The notes beneath the pieces were generated by a model that was not told where the DNA came from, searched no databases, and saw nothing but the letters and a program-made list of their open reading frames with translations. Made by a program: the position numbers and the translations under genes. A stretch of 11,321 nt of DNA from Bacteroidota bacterium (GTDB lineage: Bacteria > Bacteroidota > Bacteroidia > Flavobacteriales > Flavobacteriaceae), in assembly GCA_021793135.1 (NCBI GenBank), contig JAJYTI010000055.1, positions 1 to 11,321 on the forward strand, read 5' to 3'. Positions 1 through 6,913 of the stretch are shown piece by piece. The first letter of the stretch is position 1; every line of letters begins with the position of its first letter.

Positions 1-1127
1 ACCGCAGTAGATTGCGACATACTACCCATATCTCGAATGCTTCCGCCATGCATAATCCATGATATTTGCTCTATAGACTCTACCTGTTTTTGCTGATATT
101 TATAGAAGTTTTGTAATACGAGTACACCTTCTGCACTACTATATTCGGTATGAGCGTAAGCATCAATTTGCTCTTGTACATTTTCCAATAATTTTTGTAA
201 ACTAATATTGGTAACCTCATCTGCCTTAGTTTTAGAATTGGCTACAAGTAAATTGAGTTTATGACACATTCCTTCTAGCAAACGCTGGAAAGCAATAATC
301 GGCTCTTTATGATTTCGGAATAAAGTATCCATTTTCTCATAATTAACCGGGTTTGCCATAGCTTGTTCGAGAATATTAATCAGCTGAACTAACACCAGAA
401 CACGATTGCGTTTATAACTCGATTTACCAAACGAACGTCGTTCACTTAGCAAAATTTCTCTTAGCGTTTCATGTAGTTCGCCTAATTCGACTTGATACTG
501 AAACAAATCATCTTGTAGTTCTACTCTATCAACATCGGGATAAACTAAATCAGATCTAGTCTTAATGTATTTTGCAGTAAGCTTCAGCGCATCATTCAGT
601 GCTTCTTCCGTAGGGCCTTTGGGATTTAGCTTATACCAAATGCTCGCTATAAACAAATACCATAACCCTCCACTTCCTACCAACAAAGCATGAAGAGTAA
701 CTGGTAATGCATCATTAGTAAAAGCAAAACTCAATACAAAAGCTAACAATCCTGAAAAACTAATTAGAGATCCACGAAACCCAAAAACAGAAATAGAAGA
801 GATTAGAAACATCATAATCCCTATACTTGGGATTACAATCCAAATGTCTTTAGGAATTAAGCTGCTTATAAAAGTTACAATTGTAATGAGTAGCGCCGAT
901 GCTAAAATACCATTACGCATATGTTTTTGGCTACCACTAATATCACTCGGCGAACACCAAAACGCACCAAACCCAACCGCCAATCCTACTTCTACATGAC
1001 CAAACAATGCCCCCACACCTATTGGGATAGCTACTGCCATAAGCAACAAAATAGCACGATAAAAACTCATACCTTTTATCAATGCTAGTAGTTCTTGGAA
1101 AAAAGAAGATATTTTAGATTGTTTCAT
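1..1127 (-). CDS. FUSC/YccS-like inner-membrane protein, N-terminal part (cut by window edge)
   Basis: The minus strand reads open from an ATG at 1127-1125 to the left edge, giving 375 codons with no stop; the C-terminal part lies outside. Residues 1-20 are polar. About six hydrophobic segments follow, roughly at 22-42, 45-58, 74-90, 95-112, 117-137 and 143-165. The loop after the second contains the stretch GAFWCSPSDISGS, typical of the FUSC (fusaric acid resistance-like) family and of flavobacterial YccS-type proteins. From about residue 170 the chain is soluble, charged and helical, as expected of the central cytoplasmic domain; full-length members have a second membrane block after it. 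The family is thought to act in efflux or envelope homeostasis, but the substrate of YccS-type members is not known, so none is assigned. Start choice: it is the first ATG before the membrane segments, and a -7 box lies upstream. The family call is from remembered sequence style, not a search. Confidence 0.85.
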   Translation of the reverse strand, partial: MKQSKISSFFQELLALIKGMSFYRAILLLMAVAIPIGVGALFGHVEVGLAVGFGAFWCSPSDISGSQKHMRNGILASALLITIVTFISSLIPKDIWIVIPSIGIMMFLISSISVFGFRGSLISFSGLLAFVLSFAFTNDALPVTLHALLVGSGGLWYLFIASIWYKLNPKGPTEEALNDALKLTAKYIKTRSDLVYPDVDRVELQDDLFQYQVELGELHETLREILLSERRSFGKSSYKRNRVLVLVQLINILEQAMANPVNYEKMDTLFRNHKEPIIAFQRLLEGMCHKLNLLVANSKTKADEVTNISLQKLLENVQEQIDAYAHTEYSSAEGVLVLQNFYKYQQKQVESIEQISWIMHGGSIRDMGSMSQSTA

Positions 1128-1211
1128 TGTAAATGTAAAGTACAAATATTCAACTAAGGTAAAAGTTCGTAAAATAACAATTCAATATTTCTTGTCTCTT
1201 TTACAGCGATA

Positions 1212-1219
1212 CAAAAATA
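1212..1219 (-). promoter_or_regulatory. Candidate -7 promoter element of the FUSC-like gene
   Basis: On the minus strand these bases read TATTTTTG, a perfect match to the Bacteroidetes sigma-ABfr -7 consensus TAnnTTTG. The predicted transcript would start near 1207 and have a leader of about 80 bases. No clear TTG (-33) element is seen at the usual distance, so the assignment rests on the -7 box and its position. Confidence 0.4.
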
Positions 1220-1416
1220 GACTATTAATAAACGGAGTTATTAAGATTCTAAAACTATTTTAAAAACTTTGACATCTTATTAATACCTATTTAAAGACTA
1301 ATTTCCTCTCTTTATAAAGGATGGATAGTCACCTTTTAATATACTACTACAAAAATGAACAAGATCTTCTCCATATCAATAAAACAGATTCCTATCTTAC
1401 GCATATAATCCATTAC

Positions 1417-1449
1417 TTGAGTTATAATAAAAAAAATCTACTATTTTTA
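1417..1449 (+). promoter_or_regulatory. Weak candidate promoter of the MgtC-like gene
   Basis: TTG at 1417-1419 is followed after 22 bases by TATTTTTA at 1442-1449, which matches the TAnnTTTG consensus except for the last base. This would place the transcript start near 1454 and give a leader of about 30 bases, similar to the other leaders in the window. No perfect -7 box is present upstream of this gene. Confidence 0.25.
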
Positions 1450-1460
1450 TAGTAAAGATT
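1435..1460. repeat. Imperfect palindrome ahead of the MgtC-like gene
   Basis: AATCTACTAT (1435-1444) is separated by TTTT from ATAGTA (1449-1454) and, after two unpaired A bases, GATT (1457-1460). This gives ten complementary base pairs with a four-base loop and a two-base bulge. It is not followed by a T run, so it does not look like an intrinsic terminator. It overlaps the weak candidate -7 box, so it could be an operator, but its AT-only loop and AT-rich arms make chance possible. Confidence 0.35.
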
Positions 1461-1483
1461 ACTAACCAGCAAAACATATACAC

Positions 1484-2161
1484 ATGGAGATGCTCCCTTG
1501 GACAGATATTTTATTACGCTTGTTCTTAGCAGCTTTTTTAGGTGCTTTAGTCGGACTTGAAAGAGAAAGAAAAAACTGGTCTGCAGGCTTGCGCACGCAT
1601 ACTATGGTATCTGTTGGTTCCTGTTTAATTATGCTGGTTTCTATGTATGGTTTTGCTGAAGTATTGCATAATGACAGTATCACTTTAGACCCAGCACGTG
1701 TGGCTGCACAAGTAGTTAGTGGTATGGGATTCATTGGTGCTGGAACCATTTTATTTCTAAACCGTGGAGTGATACGTGGACTGACTACTGCATCAGGTCT
1801 GTGGACCGTTGCCGCTATAGGTTTGGCAGCTGGTAGCGGTATGTATTTCGCTGCTTCTATTACTACAGTTATCGCATTATTTATACTTTGGGGACTACAA
1901 CAATTAGAACGTACGTATTTTAAAAAATATCGTAATACGAGTTTAAAAATTGTTACGACAAAAAACCTAGATAATAATACATTACTTCAAAAGCTCTTAA
2001 CACATCAACATTTACATATCCACTCTTTTTCATTAGATAAAGAAGGAGAACGTTTTGTTTTTCATATAGGATTTGAAAATATTGATGTACGTAAAGTAAG
2101 CGATATTGTACAGAGTTTAAAAGAAGATCCAAATATTTATGAAGTATCGTGGATTCAATAA
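1484..2161 (+). CDS. MgtC/SapB-family membrane protein
   Basis: This is a 225-residue protein with about five hydrophobic segments in residues 5-140 and a soluble tail. Family marks are the GLERE stretch at 24-28 followed by AGLRTH at 34-39, GMGFIGAGTI at 80-89, and GLTTASGLW at 99-107; these belong to the conserved MgtC membrane domain. Residues about 150-225 form a short cytoplasmic domain with mixed strand and helix character, consistent with the ACT-like C-terminal domain of longer MgtC proteins. MgtC proteins are linked to growth at low magnesium and, in pathogens, to inhibition of the F-type ATP synthase; which applies here is unknown. An alternative ATG at 1490 would shorten it by two residues. 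There is no Shine-Dalgarno sequence, as is usual in Bacteroidetes. The gene stops 3 bases from the stop of the convergent CDF gene, with no terminator between. Confidence 0.93.
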   Translation: MEMLPWTDILLRLFLAAFLGALVGLERERKNWSAGLRTHTMVSVGSCLIMLVSMYGFAEVLHNDSITLDPARVAAQVVSGMGFIGAGTILFLNRGVIRGLTTASGLWTVAAIGLAAGSGMYFAASITTVIALFILWGLQQLERTYFKKYRNTSLKIVTTKNLDNNTLLQKLLTHQHLHIHSFSLDKEGERFVFHIGFENIDVRKVSDIVQSLKEDPNIYEVSWIQ

Positions 2162-2164
2162 TGT

Positions 2165-3070
2165 CTAATCTTCTTGTGGAGGAATTGCTGCATTATATTT
2201 TGGATCAAACGGCTCTATATGTACGAGCACTTGTACTACGTTAGGATTGTGCTCTATAATAGTATCTTGTAGATTATGTGCAATTTCATGGCCTTTACGT
2301 ACACTTATTTCTGGATTAACTAATGCATGCAAATCCACTAAGTAATACATTCCATTTTTACGTATCAAGCATTTTTCTGTTCCTCTTATTCCAGGAACGG
2401 TTAAAGCTATCTTCCTTATTTTATTTTCTAATGTATCGTATCTATGTTCATCCATAACCTCGCCCAAAGCAGGTCTAAAAATCAAATAACTATTGTAAAG
2501 TATAATGCCAGAAGCAAATAATGCCGCAATATCATCGGCAGCCTCGTAGCCTTCTCCTAAATACAACGCTATACTTATCCCAATAAATGCTGCAATGGAA
2601 GTAATCGCATCACTTCGATGATGCCAAGCATCGGCCTTTAGAGCCGTACTGTCAAGATTACGAGCTCTTCGGATTACCAATCTGTAAGATACTTCTTTCC
2701 ATATGATAATCGCTCCAAGTATATAAAGCGTCCAACTTTTAGGCAATTCATGAGGTGTAAGAATATTAATTATACTCTGATATGCTATAATCACTGCAGA
2801 AACAATTAAAAAAACTACTACTAGAAAAGTAACTAATGGTTCGGCTTTACCATGACCATAAGGATGATTTTCATCTGGTGGACGATTGGCATAACGAATT
2901 CCAAATAACACTAATAAAGAGGAAAACACATCGGCAGTAGATTCTATCGCATCGGCAATCAGTGCATAAGAATTCCCAAATATGCCAGCAACTCCTTTTA
3001 TAATAGCTAGAAATAAATTACTAACCACACTAAATAAGGTAGTTCGAATTGCTTGTTTACCGTCGTTCAT
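2165..3070 (-). CDS. Cation diffusion facilitator (CDF) family divalent-metal transporter
   Basis: This 301-residue protein is predicted to export a divalent metal (zinc, iron, manganese or similar) from the cytoplasm, probably in exchange for protons. The membrane domain covers about residues 10-190, followed by a cytoplasmic dimerisation domain (about 205-290). Visible CDF marks are ADAIESTADVFSS at 39-51 in the second membrane helix, the loop HPYGHGKAE at 69-77, and DAWHHRSDA at 147-155. By alignment with E. coli FieF (YiiP), the central metal site would be E43-x-x-x-D47 plus H150-x-x-x-D154. The second half is the usual HxxxD, but the first has Glu where characterised members carry Asp or His, so the metal cannot be guessed safely. 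Length is normal. The ATG at 3070-3068 is about 20 bases downstream of a predicted transcript start. The gene is convergent with the MgtC-like gene and divergent from the kinase gene. Confidence 0.94.
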   Translation of the reverse strand: MNDGKQAIRTTLFSVVSNLFLAIIKGVAGIFGNSYALIADAIESTADVFSSLLVLFGIRYANRPPDENHPYGHGKAEPLVTFLVVVFLIVSAVIIAYQSIINILTPHELPKSWTLYILGAIIIWKEVSYRLVIRRARNLDSTALKADAWHHRSDAITSIAAFIGISIALYLGEGYEAADDIAALFASGIILYNSYLIFRPALGEVMDEHRYDTLENKIRKIALTVPGIRGTEKCLIRKNGMYYLVDLHALVNPEISVRKGHEIAHNLQDTIIEHNPNVVQVLVHIEPFDPKYNAAIPPQED

Positions 3071-3095
3071 ATTTCTTTTTCCATAGTTTTGTCTG

Positions 3096-3103
3096 CAAAG
3101 TTA
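3096..3103 (-). promoter_or_regulatory. Candidate -7 promoter element of the CDF gene
   Basis: The minus strand reads TAACTTTG, a perfect TAnnTTTG box, 25 bases before the ATG. The predicted leader is about 20 bases. No TTG is present 17-23 bases further upstream. Confidence 0.45.
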
Positions 3104-3251
3104 ATTTACAGATTCCATTTATAAGTGTTAAAACAAATTAAGCTTTGATTAGAATTTAAATAAAATAGAATACAAGTATTTATATTTCATTTTTCGATTT
3201 TGAAACGCCAAGTGTTTTTATAAAATGATAGAATATAAAACGACAAACTTG

Positions 3252-3259
3252 TATATTTG
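3252..3259 (+). promoter_or_regulatory. Candidate -7 promoter element of the PfkB-type kinase gene
   Basis: TATATTTG is a perfect TAnnTTTG box. It implies a transcript starting near 3264 and a leader of about 30 bases to the ATG at 3294. It lies downstream of a longer in-frame ATG (3225), which argues against that earlier start. The upstream -33 element is not clear. Confidence 0.5.
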
Positions 3260-3293
3260 TCCTTTTAATCAAAAACTCAAATCAAACGATATT

Positions 3294-4220
3294 ATGAGTA
3301 AGCTTGTTATAGTAGGTACAGTTGCCTTTGATGCAATTGAAACTCCTTTTGGTAAAACCGATAAAATTTTAGGTGGAGCAGCAACTTATATTGGATTATC
3401 CGCTTCACAATTTAATGTTGATGGTGCGATAATTTCTGTTGTAGGTGGTGATTTCCCTAAAGAATATATCCAATTACTAGAAGATAAAGGAATGGATGTT
3501 AAGGGATTACAAGTTATAGAAGATGGAAAAACTTTCTTCTGGAGTGGTAAATACCATAACGACATGAATACTAGAGATACACTAGTAACCGACCTAAACG
3601 TTCTAGCTGACTTTAATCCGATAGTACCTGAAGAATACAAGGATACAGAAGTACTTATGTTAGGGAACCTACATCCATTAGTACAACAAGCAGTAATCGA
3701 TCAAATACCTAAACGCCCTAAACTCGTAGTATTAGACACTATGAACTTCTGGATGGACAATGCTCTAGATGACTTATTAAAGGTTATTTCCAAAGTAGAT
3801 GTAATCACTATAAATGACGAGGAAGCTAGACAGCTTACTGGCGAATACTCTTTAGTGACTGCTGCACAAAAAATTAAAGAAATGGGACCAGAGTATGTGG
3901 TGATTAAAAAAGGTGAAAATGGTGCTTTATTATTCCACAAAGGAGAAGTATTCTTCGCTCCTGCTCTACCTCTTAAAGAAGTTTTTGATCCAACTGGAGC
4001 AGGCGATACATTTGCAGGTGGATTTACAGGCTATCTTGCCAAAACAAAAGACTACAGCTTTGATAACATGAAGAATGCTATAATTTATGGTTCGGCCTTG
4101 GCATCTTTCTGCGTAGAGAAATTTGGTACAGAACGTATATTAAATGTCTCTCGTAAAGAAATACATCAAAGATTGCAACAGTTTAAAAACTTGACACAAT
4201 TTGACATCCAAATAAACTAA
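3294..4220 (+). CDS. PfkB/ribokinase-family kinase, substrate unknown
   Basis: From the ATG at 3294 this is a 308-residue kinase of the PfkB family, which phosphorylates sugars or nucleosides using ATP. The C-terminal signature DPTGAGDTFAGGF is intact at residues 232-244, with D238 as the expected catalytic base and GAG forming the anion hole. The N-terminal glycine pair is at 27-28 and D13 sits where family members bind the substrate sugar. However, the usual Asn of the first PfkB signature (GGxxxN) appears to be Tyr32. The open frame extends to an ATG at 3225, but those 23 extra residues have no family character and that start would lie upstream of the -7 box, so 3294 is preferred. Adenosine kinase, ribokinase and inosine-guanosine kinase are all possible relatives. 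The purF gene follows on the same strand, which hints at a nucleoside or ribose substrate, but this is inference. A strong terminator lies 11 bases after the stop. Confidence 0.92.
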   Translation: MSKLVIVGTVAFDAIETPFGKTDKILGGAATYIGLSASQFNVDGAIISVVGGDFPKEYIQLLEDKGMDVKGLQVIEDGKTFFWSGKYHNDMNTRDTLVTDLNVLADFNPIVPEEYKDTEVLMLGNLHPLVQQAVIDQIPKRPKLVVLDTMNFWMDNALDDLLKVISKVDVITINDEEARQLTGEYSLVTAAQKIKEMGPEYVVIKKGENGALLFHKGEVFFAPALPLKEVFDPTGAGDTFAGGFTGYLAKTKDYSFDNMKNAIIYGSALASFCVEKFGTERILNVSRKEIHQRLQQFKNLTQFDIQIN

Positions 4221-4230
4221 ACCTCATTAT

Positions 4231-4254
4231 GCCCTGACTTTTCAGGGCTTTTTT
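4231..4254 (+). terminator. Intrinsic terminator after the kinase gene
   Basis: GCCCTGA (4231-4237) and TCAGGGC (4242-4248) form a perfect 7-bp GC-rich stem with a CTTT loop, followed at once by six T bases (4249-4254). It is a textbook rho-independent terminator for the kinase gene. It ends only 21 bases before the purF start codon, so it also sits in front of purF. Confidence 0.92.
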
Positions 4255-4275
4255 ATATCCCCTATACCTAAATTT

Positions 4276-6174
4276 ATGAGTGACCAGCTTAAACACGAAT
4301 GTGGTATCGCCTTAATAAGGCTATTAAAACCTTTAGAATATTATAAAGAAAAATATGGTACAGCTTTTTATGGATTAAATAAAATGTACCTCATGCTAGA
4401 AAAACAGCACAACAGAGGGCAAGATGGTGCTGGACTAGCCAACATAAAATTTGATGTACAGCCTGGAAGTCGTTTTATAAGCAGAGTACGATCCAATAGC
4501 TCACAACCTATACAAGATGTATTTACCAAAATAAACGAACGTATTAATGGTATTTTTGAAAAACATCCAGAATATCGTAATGATGTAGCAGCACAAAAAA
4601 AACATATCCCCGCTCTTGGAGAATTATATCTAGGACACGTTCGATATGGAACCTCTGACACACAAAGCATCGAACACATGCATCCTTTCTTGCGTCAAAA
4701 CAACTGGATGCACAGAAATCTGCTTATCGCTGGAAATTTTAACATGACCAACACCGATCAGATGTTCGAAAACCTTCTGCAATTAGGTATGCACCCAAAA
4801 GAAAATGCAGATGCCGTTACCATACTCGAAAAAATAGGCCATTTTTTAGATGATGAGGTAAATAAACTTTACTCCAAAGCAAAAAAAGAAGGACTTAACA
4901 AACAAGAAGCTTCCCCATATATCGCGGAGAACCTTAAAGTAGGTAAAATCCTTAAACGATCTTCTAAAGATTGGGATGGTGGTTATGTTATAGGTGGAAT
5001 GTTTGGACATGGCGACTCATTTGTTATGCGAGATCCTGCAGGAATTCGTCCAGCATATTTCTATAAAGATGACGAAGTAATCGCAGTAGCGTCAGAAAGA
5101 CCTACTATTCAAACGGTTTTCAACGTAAAATTTGAAGATATCAAAGAAATTGAACCAGGACGCGCATTAATAATTAAGAAGAATGGACAATGCAAACAAA
5201 AGCGCATTTTAAAACCTTTACCTCAGCGTTCATGCTCGTTCGAACGTATTTATTTCTCTCGTGGGAATGATGCGGAAATTTACCAAGAAAGAAAAGCATT
5301 AGGACGTATTGTAATGCCTAAAGTACTTGAAAGCATACAGTATGATACAGAGAATGCAGTGTTTTCTTATATTCCTAACACAGCCGAAACTTCCTTTATT
5401 GGAATGCTAGAAGCTGCTCAAGACGAATTAAACAAGCAGAAGAACGAGGCTATACTTCTTGAAAAAGAAAACCTTACTCCAGAACGATTACAAGAAATCC
5501 AATCTATAAAAATTAGAACGGAGAAGATTGCCGTTAAAGACGTTAAGCTACGAACTTTTATTACGGAAGATAATAGTAGAGAAGATCTTATTGCACACGT
5601 ATATGACGTAACCTATGGAGTAGTTAAACCAACAGACAGTCTAGTCATTATAGACGATAGTATTGTACGAGGATCTACATTAAAACAAAGTATCCTTACT
5701 ATGCTTGCACGATTAAATCCTAAAAAAATTGTAGTGGTCTCTTCGGCGCCACAAATACGATATCCAGATTGTTATGGAATAGATATGCCTAGACTAGAAG
5801 ATTTAATCGCTTTTCAAGCTACTTTACGACTTCATAAACTGCATAATACCGAACAGGTTATTCATGATACTTATAAAGCTTGTCTAGAGCAATTAAAGCT
5901 AGAGGACAACGAAATGCAAAATGCTGTACCTGCATTTTATGACAACTACGGCTATGAAGAGATTTCAAATTCTATTGCCGATATAATTCGCGGAGAATCT
6001 TTGGATACTCCTCTAGAAGTGATTTTCCAAACCGTAGAAGATTTGAATATCGCTTGCCCAAAAAACTTAGGGGATTGGTATTTTACTGGTAACTACCCTA
6101 CCGATGGTGGAAATCGAATTTCAAATAAAGCTTTCGTAAGTTTCTACGAAAAGCATTACAAAAACAAGGCTTAA
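4276..6174 (+). CDS. purF: Amidophosphoribosyltransferase, long Bacteroidetes type
   Basis: PurF catalyses the first committed step of purine synthesis: glutamine plus PRPP gives 5-phosphoribosylamine. The N-terminal Ntn-hydrolase glutaminase half shows CGIAL from Cys9 (the likely nucleophile), NRGQDGAG at 46-53, GHVRYGTSD at 120-128 and GNFNMTN at 153-159, then RDPAGIRPAYF. The phosphoribosyltransferase half shows CSFERIYFSRG, IPNTAETS at 366-373 and the PRPP loop IIDDSIVRGST at 458-468, then SAPQIRYPDCYGIDMP. At 632 residues it is about 130 longer than E. coli PurF, with extra material inside the glutaminase domain, before the PRPP loop and at the C-terminus (GDWYFTGNYPTDGG). Cys9 must be exposed by removing eight residues, as the B. 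subtilis enzyme loses a propeptide. The ATG at 4276 is the natural start. No perfect -7 box is seen upstream and a terminator lies just ahead, so how it is transcribed is unclear. Confidence 0.95.
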   Translation: MSDQLKHECGIALIRLLKPLEYYKEKYGTAFYGLNKMYLMLEKQHNRGQDGAGLANIKFDVQPGSRFISRVRSNSSQPIQDVFTKINERINGIFEKHPEYRNDVAAQKKHIPALGELYLGHVRYGTSDTQSIEHMHPFLRQNNWMHRNLLIAGNFNMTNTDQMFENLLQLGMHPKENADAVTILEKIGHFLDDEVNKLYSKAKKEGLNKQEASPYIAENLKVGKILKRSSKDWDGGYVIGGMFGHGDSFVMRDPAGIRPAYFYKDDEVIAVASERPTIQTVFNVKFEDIKEIEPGRALIIKKNGQCKQKRILKPLPQRSCSFERIYFSRGNDAEIYQERKALGRIVMPKVLESIQYDTENAVFSYIPNTAETSFIGMLEAAQDELNKQKNEAILLEKENLTPERLQEIQSIKIRTEKIAVKDVKLRTFITEDNSREDLIAHVYDVTYGVVKPTDSLVIIDDSIVRGSTLKQSILTMLARLNPKKIVVVSSAPQIRYPDCYGIDMPRLEDLIAFQATLRLHKLHNTEQVIHDTYKACLEQLKLEDNEMQNAVPAFYDNYGYEEISNSIADIIRGESLDTPLEVIFQTVEDLNIACPKNLGDWYFTGNYPTDGGNRISNKAFVSFYEKHYKNKA

Positions 6175-6193
6175 CTCTTTTACAGAGATATAT

Positions 6194-6232
6194 AAATAAA
6201 ATATGCTCGGCAATGCCGAGCATATTTTATTT
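6194..6232. terminator. Bidirectional intrinsic terminator between purF and sodA
   Basis: Bases 6194-6211 pair with 6215-6232 in an uninterrupted 18-bp stem with a three-base loop; the inner part GCTCGGC/GCCGAGC is GC-rich and the outer part is A/T-rich. The flanks give a T-rich tract on both strands, so the hairpin can end purF transcripts from the left and sodA transcripts from the right. It starts 20 bases after the purF stop and ends 18 bases before the sodA stop. Confidence 0.93.
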
Positions 6233-6249
6233 TAAAAGGAAGTTTTAGC

Positions 6250-6864
6250 TTATTTGTTAGCTTCGTAACGCTTGCTTACTTCATCCCAATTAATCACGTT
6301 GAAAAATGCTTCTACGTAGTCAGGTCTTTTATTCTGATAGTTTAAGTAGTATGCGTGCTCCCAAACATCCAATCCTAAAATTGGAGTTACGTTATCACAA
6401 CATCCAATTCCTGGCATTAATGGGTTATCTTGATTTGCAGTAGCACATACATGAACCTCACCACCTTTTTTAACAGATAGCCAAGCCCATCCAGAACCAA
6501 ATTGTGTTTTAGCTGCGGTAGAGAACTCATCTTTAAACTTCTCAAAGCTTCCAAACTTCTTATCAATAGCTTCTGCTAAAGCACCTGTTGGTTTTCCTCC
6601 ACCATCTGGTGACATAACTTCCCAGAATAGGTTATGGTTGTAATACCCTCCACCGTTATTACGAACCGCTTTATTGTCCATATCTAAATTAGTAAGGATA
6701 TCTTCAATAGATTTTCCTTCTAAGTCTGTTCCCTTAACTGCATTATTAAGATTTGTAGTGTATCCTTGATGATGCTTAGTATAGTGAATCTCCATTGTTC
6801 TTGCATCGATATGAGGCTCTAAAGCGTCATAAGCGTACGGTAATTTTGGTAATTCGAATGCCAT
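6250..6864 (-). CDS. sodA: Superoxide dismutase, manganese type (Fe/Mn family)
   Basis: This 204-residue enzyme converts superoxide to oxygen and hydrogen peroxide. All four metal ligands are present: His27 (in MEIHYTKHHQGY), His77 (in YYNHNLFW), Asp166 and His170 (in DVWEHAYYLNY). Tyr35 is the gateway residue. The outer-sphere Gln is Q145 (ANQDNP) in the C-terminal half and Gly73 stands in the N-terminal position where iron enzymes carry Gln. This is the manganese pattern, although Bacteroidetes enzymes can be able to use either metal. There is no signal peptide, so it should be cytoplasmic. Three cysteines (140, 155 and 156), two adjacent, are an uncommon detail. The ATG at 6864-6862 gives the standard N-terminus FELPKLPYAYDALEP. 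It is a single-gene unit with its own promoter, divergent from the helicase-nuclease gene and convergent with purF across a shared terminator. Confidence 0.97.
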   Translation of the reverse strand: MAFELPKLPYAYDALEPHIDARTMEIHYTKHHQGYTTNLNNAVKGTDLEGKSIEDILTNLDMDNKAVRNNGGGYYNHNLFWEVMSPDGGGKPTGALAEAIDKKFGSFEKFKDEFSTAAKTQFGSGWAWLSVKKGGEVHVCATANQDNPLMPGIGCCDNVTPILGLDVWEHAYYLNYQNKRPDYVEAFFNVINWDEVSKRYEANK

Positions 6865-6879
6865 ATTATTTTCGTTTAC

Positions 6880-6893
6880 TTATTAATTAATAA
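6880..6893. repeat. 14-base perfect palindrome in the sodA leader
   Basis: TTATTAATTAATAA is a perfect palindrome of only A and T, between the sodA -7 box and its start codon. Its core ATTAATTAAT recurs at 6960-6969. It could be a protein binding site in the sodA leader, but AT-rich DNA produces such palindromes often. Confidence 0.3.
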
Positions 6894-6913
6894 TTTATTT
6901 TTCTCTCTATCCT

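Larger units (their letters stand above)
1128..1483. other. Divergent intergenic region, 356 bases, AT-rich
   Basis: This gap separates the leftward FUSC-like gene from the rightward MgtC-like gene. It holds the leftward -7 box (1212-1219), a weak rightward promoter candidate (1417-1449) and an imperfect palindrome (1435-1460). It also contains a 43-codon open frame, ATG at 1321 to TAG at 1450-1452, with AAGG directly before the ATG. That frame has no recognisable product and may be chance. I see no tRNA, known riboswitch or intrinsic terminator here. Confidence 0.7.

Noticed and set aside
1269..1297. E. coli-like -35 sequence TTGACA at 1269-1274
   Set aside because: No suitable -10 sequence sits at the right spacing, and Bacteroidetes use a different promoter consensus.
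1128..1483. Magnesium riboswitch or structured leader ahead of the MgtC-like gene
   Set aside because: Beyond one AT-rich palindrome no multi-stem fold or known riboswitch core is visible by eye, and the likely transcript leader is short.
1462..1749. Minus-strand open frame of 95 codons
   Set aside because: It lies antisense over the start of the clearly recognisable MgtC-like gene and has no family character; it is a shadow frame.
3225..3293. N-terminal extension of the kinase from an ATG at 3225
   Set aside because: The 23 extra residues do not resemble the family, and a perfect -7 box at 3252-3259 lies inside them; the ATG at 3294 begins the standard MSKLVIVG start.
3386..3940. Two minus-strand open frames of 84 and 79 codons inside the kinase gene
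   Set aside because: Both are antisense to a gene with intact PfkB motifs and show no protein-like features of their own.
4368..4679. Minus-strand open frame of 103 codons inside purF
   Set aside because: It is Cys- and Ser-rich in the manner of antisense translations and covers the conserved glutaminase domain of PurF.
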